The notes under the pieces are model-generated. The model saw only the letters and a list, made by a program, of their open reading frames with translations, searched no databases and had not been told where the DNA came from. Both the position numbers and the translations under genes were made by a program. DNA of 64,000 nucleotides from Nodosilinea sp. LEGE 07088 (GTDB lineage: Bacteria > Cyanobacteriota > Cyanobacteriia > Phormidesmidales > Phormidesmidaceae): contig NZ_JADEWX010000006.1 of the NCBI RefSeq assembly GCF_015207395.1, positions 1 to 64,000 on the forward strand. Direction: 5' to 3'. This document shows, one piece after another, positions 60,986 to 64,000 of this stretch. Numbering within the stretch: the stretch's first letter is position 1; each line of letters begins with the position of its first letter.

Positions 60986-62386
60986 CTAAAATCGCCGCAG
61001 GTGCCAGGCGCGGGGTTGTAAGAACGTGTACATTCCCGCCAGCGAGAGGGTCGCGCCCAGACCCGAGTGGCCGCGACCGCTCCAGGGCAGGCGGGGGCTG
61101 ACGCGATCGCAGCAGTTCCAGTACGCACTGCCGGTCTTGAGCTGGCCCAGGATGGCAACGGCGCGATCGCGATCCGTCCCATACACTGCCGCCGTCAGTC
61201 CGTAGGGCGTGTCCTGCATGAGCTTGGTCGCCTCCTCATCGCTGGCCACCCGCTGAATGCCGATGACGGGACCGAAACTCTCCTCCTGCATGACGGTCAT
61301 GGTGTGGTTGACCTCGGTGAGTACCGTGGGGGCAAAGTACCAGCCGGGGCGATCGGGTCTTTCTCCACCGCAGAGGAGTGTGGCTCCCTTTGCCACAGCA
61401 TCCGCCACCTGATTCGCGAGAACATCTAGCTGGGGTTTACGGCTCACCGGACCGAGGTAGGTGGCTGCATCAGTCGGATCGCCCAGGGTAAATCCTCGCA
61501 CCGTTTCCATAAAAGCTGCTAAGAATTCGTCATAGACATCGGTGTGGACGTAGATGCGCTCGATCGCACAGCAGCTCTGACCGTTGTTGTAAAAGGCTCC
61601 GTCTGCCAAACCCGCCGCCGCTACCGCCACATCGGCATCGGGGCAGACGTAGGCCGGGTCTTTGCCGCCCAGTTCCAGCTGAGTGCGGATTAGCTTGGGA
61701 GCCGCCGCCACGGCGATCTTTTGCCCCGTAGCGTAGGAGCCAGTGAAAAAGATGCCGTCGATGGGCTGCTCTAATAGGGCCGCACCCGTAAGGCCAGAGC
61801 CGATCACTGGGATGAAGATATCTTTTGGAATACCGGATTCATGGAGGAGAGAGGCGATCGCCCCCCCGGTCAGCGTCGCAAACTCCGACGGCTTATACAG
61901 CACCGCATTGCCCATCAGCAGGGCGGGGATGAACACATTGCCCCCGACAAAGTACGGATAGTTCCACGCCGAGATATTCGCCACCACCCCCAGCGGATCG
62001 TAGCCAATCACCTCCTCCAGCATGCCCATGCCCGGCAGTGCGCTGGCTGGCTCGTAGTAGACGCGATCAGGAGCCAGCACCTGAGCCGCATTTTCCACAA
62101 AAAAATCAATCCGCGCTGGCACCGCCAGAATTTCGCTGCGAGCCTGGGTAATCGGCTTACCCGTTTCTGATGTGAGCAGTGCCGCAAGGGAATCAGCCCG
62201 TTCGATCAGCAGCTCCCGAAACCGCAGCACGGACTTGATGCGATCTGCCGGAGACGATGCCGCCCACCCCGGCTGCACCTGCTTTGCCTGCTTAAATTTT
62301 TGGGCAACCGCAGCTCCGTCGTCCACGGGCACCTCCTGAATTAGGGCTTCGGTAGCGGGGTTGATAACAGAGAGAACGTCAGCCAT
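60986..62386 (-). CDS. NAD(P)-dependent aldehyde dehydrogenase
   Basis: A 466-residue aldehyde dehydrogenase with Glu238 (QLELGGKDPA), catalytic Cys272 (NNGQSCCAIERI), SAWNYPYF and EESFGPVIG. It differs clearly from the SSADH at 45721, so it acts on another aldehyde. The last residues (ARAWHLRRF) are atypical but uninterrupted. A repeat-rich 350-bp interval separates it from the Fe-alcohol dehydrogenase upstream on the same strand. Together they could run alcohol to aldehyde to acid; substrate unknown. Confidence 0.9.
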   Translation of the reverse strand: MADVLSVINPATEALIQEVPVDDGAAVAQKFKQAKQVQPGWAASSPADRIKSVLRFRELLIERADSLAALLTSETGKPITQARSEILAVPARIDFFVENAAQVLAPDRVYYEPASALPGMGMLEEVIGYDPLGVVANISAWNYPYFVGGNVFIPALLMGNAVLYKPSEFATLTGGAIASLLHESGIPKDIFIPVIGSGLTGAALLEQPIDGIFFTGSYATGQKIAVAAAPKLIRTQLELGGKDPAYVCPDADVAVAAAGLADGAFYNNGQSCCAIERIYVHTDVYDEFLAAFMETVRGFTLGDPTDAATYLGPVSRKPQLDVLANQVADAVAKGATLLCGGERPDRPGWYFAPTVLTEVNHTMTVMQEESFGPVIGIQRVASDEEATKLMQDTPYGLTAAVYGTDRDRAVAILGQLKTGSAYWNCCDRVSPRLPWSGRGHSGLGATLSLAGMYTFLQPRAWHLRRF

Positions 62387-62736
62387 GGTGATAGGAAGTT
62401 CTAAAAGTAGTGGGTGAGGCCAATTAATGGATCTGTTTTAGGTTGGGGTGAGTGGTGGGCAATGCCCACCCTACGGCGGCTCTAGATTCATCGCAGAGAG
62501 GGACAGGTCGATTGGCAAAACAGAGGTTTAAACCGATGATCGATCCATCCTTTCCGTTGGGTCCAGGGCGGCGGCACGGCCCTGGTCGTAGGCCGAAGGA
62601 CGTGCGGAGCGGGGGTCTGGGGACAATCGAAATGTCCCCAGCGGCAGGTCTGGCTTTGTTCAAAGACTTTCGCAGCGGCGGTTGGTTATGGCGTAAATCC
62701 AACCCACCCCTAGCCCCTCCCAAGAGGGGACAGACA
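62387..62736. repeat. Noncoding interval with GGTGGGCAATGCCCACC and a GGGGACA hairpin
   Basis: GGTGGGCAATGCCCACC (62454-62470), then CTAC, is a dispersed palindromic repeat. CTGGGGACA/TGTCCCCAG (62617-62641) forms a 9-bp stem with a seven-base loop. A long open frame on the plus strand here is made of repeats and antisense to the dehydrogenase, and is not a gene. Confidence 0.6.
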
Positions 62737-63912
62737 TCAGAACGCATCCTGGTAGATGGCGTAAAAATCCTCCGCCGCCACCGGACGAGGGTTCAGCGGA
62801 TGACACCCATCCTTAATCGCCACCGCCACCAGCGGCTCAAGCCCATCCGGCTTCACCCCCAAAGCCCCCAGCGACGCCGGAATCCCAATCGACTCCGACA
62901 GCGCCACAATCCAATCCACAAACTCCTGCCCACTCACCGCCCCCGGCTTCACCACCCGCGCCAGCCGCAAAAACCGCTCCGGCTCCGCCGAGAGATTAAA
63001 CCGCATCGCCGCCGGTAGCATAATGCCATTCGCCAGGCCGTGGTGAGTGTCGTACACCGTCGAAAGCGCGTGGGCACAGGAATGGGTAACGCCCAGCCCC
63101 TTTTGAAATGCGATCGCCCCCATCATCGACGCATTCAGCATGCCGCCCCGAGCCGCCAGGTGAGCCGCCTCCGTTGCCTCATCAAAACTTTCCCCCGCCC
63201 GCGATCGCTCAGCAAACTCCACGCACGACTTCAAATTCTGCGCGACTAGGTGAATGCCCTCCAGCGCAATGCCGTCGCAGAGTGGGTTGAAGCCCCTAGC
63301 CAGAAACGCCTCGACCAGATGAGTCAGCGCATCCATACCCGTGGCGGCGGTAATCTTAGCCGGTAGCCCCAGCAGCAACTCCGGGTCAGCCAGCACTACC
63401 CTTGGCAGCAGCTGCGGGTCAAACATGATTTTCTTAGCGTGGGTATTGTCATCCGAAATCACCGCGCTGCGGCCCACCTCACTGCCGGTGCCCGCCGTGG
63501 TGGGCAGAGCAATAATGGGCGGAATCGGCTGATCGATCGGGCGGGTGCTGTTGCCGTCTTCGTAGTCGAACAGGTGGCCAGGGTGGTTGGCCATCAGCGC
63601 GATCGCCTTGGCCACATCCATCGGCGCACCACCGCCGACGGCCACAATGCCGTTGGCCCCAGAGGCTTTCCAGGCGTCTACCCCGGCCTTGACCTGGGAG
63701 ACCACTGGGTTGCCCCAGACGCCGCTGAAGGTGGCGGCATGGTAAGCGGCGAGGATGGCTTCTAGTTCTGGGAACCAGGGGAGTTGGGCGACATCTTTGT
63801 CGGTGACGATCAGCACGCGCTGGATGCCCAGGGCGGTAAGTTCGGCGGTGAGTTCGTGGCGCGCCCCGGGGCCAAAGCGAATGCGGGTAGGGAAGTTATA
63901 AGTGTGGAGCAT
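62737..63912 (-). CDS. Iron-containing alcohol dehydrogenase
   Basis: A 391-residue group III (Fe-type) alcohol dehydrogenase. NAD binding is marked by GGGAPMDVAKAIA and PTTAGTGSE. Predicted iron ligands are Asp194 and His198 (GMDALTHLVEAF), His277 (THSCAHAL) and His291 (HHGLANGIMLP). The family covers 1,3-propanediol, lactaldehyde and 4-hydroxybutyrate dehydrogenases; which one is open. It is followed on the same strand by an aldehyde dehydrogenase. Confidence 0.9.
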   Translation of the reverse strand: MLHTYNFPTRIRFGPGARHELTAELTALGIQRVLIVTDKDVAQLPWFPELEAILAAYHAATFSGVWGNPVVSQVKAGVDAWKASGANGIVAVGGGAPMDVAKAIALMANHPGHLFDYEDGNSTRPIDQPIPPIIALPTTAGTGSEVGRSAVISDDNTHAKKIMFDPQLLPRVVLADPELLLGLPAKITAATGMDALTHLVEAFLARGFNPLCDGIALEGIHLVAQNLKSCVEFAERSRAGESFDEATEAAHLAARGGMLNASMMGAIAFQKGLGVTHSCAHALSTVYDTHHGLANGIMLPAAMRFNLSAEPERFLRLARVVKPGAVSGQEFVDWIVALSESIGIPASLGALGVKPDGLEPLVAVAIKDGCHPLNPRPVAAEDFYAIYQDAF

Positions 63913-64000
63913 AGGGGTTGATGGAGAAAATTGATGATGAGTCGAATAAGTGACCCCGTAGCTTGGGTCAAGCGGTCAGAGTCCTAGGCGTTGCAAGTGA

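Noticed and set aside
60787-61182. N-terminal extension of the DUF1232 gene
   Set aside because: The extra residues overlap the aldehyde dehydrogenase gene antisense and repeats; the family domain starts at the ATG at 60786.
62452-63018. Plus-strand open frame of 188 codons
   Set aside because: It begins in a dispersed palindromic repeat, runs antisense to the iron alcohol dehydrogenase, and its product is a low-complexity Arg/Pro/His sequence.

Overview
The window is chromosomal DNA of a cyanobacterium, most likely a Leptolyngbya/Nodosilinea-type filamentous species (the genus is a guess). The evidence is the many HIP1 octamers (GCGATCGC), outer-membrane receptors with an N-terminal AMIN domain, the 2-oxoglutarate decarboxylase/succinate-semialdehyde dehydrogenase pair, an NhaS3-like antiporter, and typical cyanobacterial dispersed repeats (CTACCCATCCACCC, AACTCAAAACTC and GGTGGGCAATGCCCACC types).

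Bases 1-35100 are mainly a ferric-siderophore uptake island. It starts with ExbD, one FecCDE-type inner-membrane importer (453-3551) and then four paralogous modules. Each module has a PchR-like AraC regulator, a TonB-dependent receptor and one or two FecB-like binding lipoproteins: 3590-11142, 11201-15953, 16124-20814 and 27969-33059. Two modules end in a DUF1636 cysteine protein and one also carries an MFS exporter. Two exporter-fold ABC half-transporters (21376-23268, 33245-35104) lie in the island. No siderophore biosynthesis gene is visible. The four receptor promoters share one layout: a pair of direct repeats 20-22 bp apart whose sequence differs between modules, followed 56-60 bp later by a TTGAGAAnnATTC-like element.

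An A+T-rich block (about 24300-27470) interrupts the island. It holds a two-gene CBASS-type anti-phage locus (CD-NTase with C-terminal sensor domain plus a SLATT two-helix membrane effector) and an unassigned four-helix membrane protein. A 21-bp-period degenerate repeat array lies just before it.

Bases 36177-41341 look like a small integrated mobilizable element: a MobF relaxase-helicase, a short region upstream of it that may hold oriT, a tyrosine recombinase with three 11-bp-spaced repeats before its start, and a tRNA-Thr gene as the likely integration target.

Bases 41387-53490 are ordinary cyanobacterial genes: Na+/H+ antiporter, Nit-type amidase, the 2-oxoglutarate decarboxylase/SSADH pair, a CHASE2-GGDEF-EAL protein, RlpA and a Rieske oxygenase. 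Bases 53931-57734 form an oxidoreductase cassette (MDR, TetR, SDR, epimerase-like) that looks proteobacterial, with a readable TetR operator. The end carries RidA, FtsH, a DUF1232 protein, an aldehyde dehydrogenase and an iron-type alcohol dehydrogenase.
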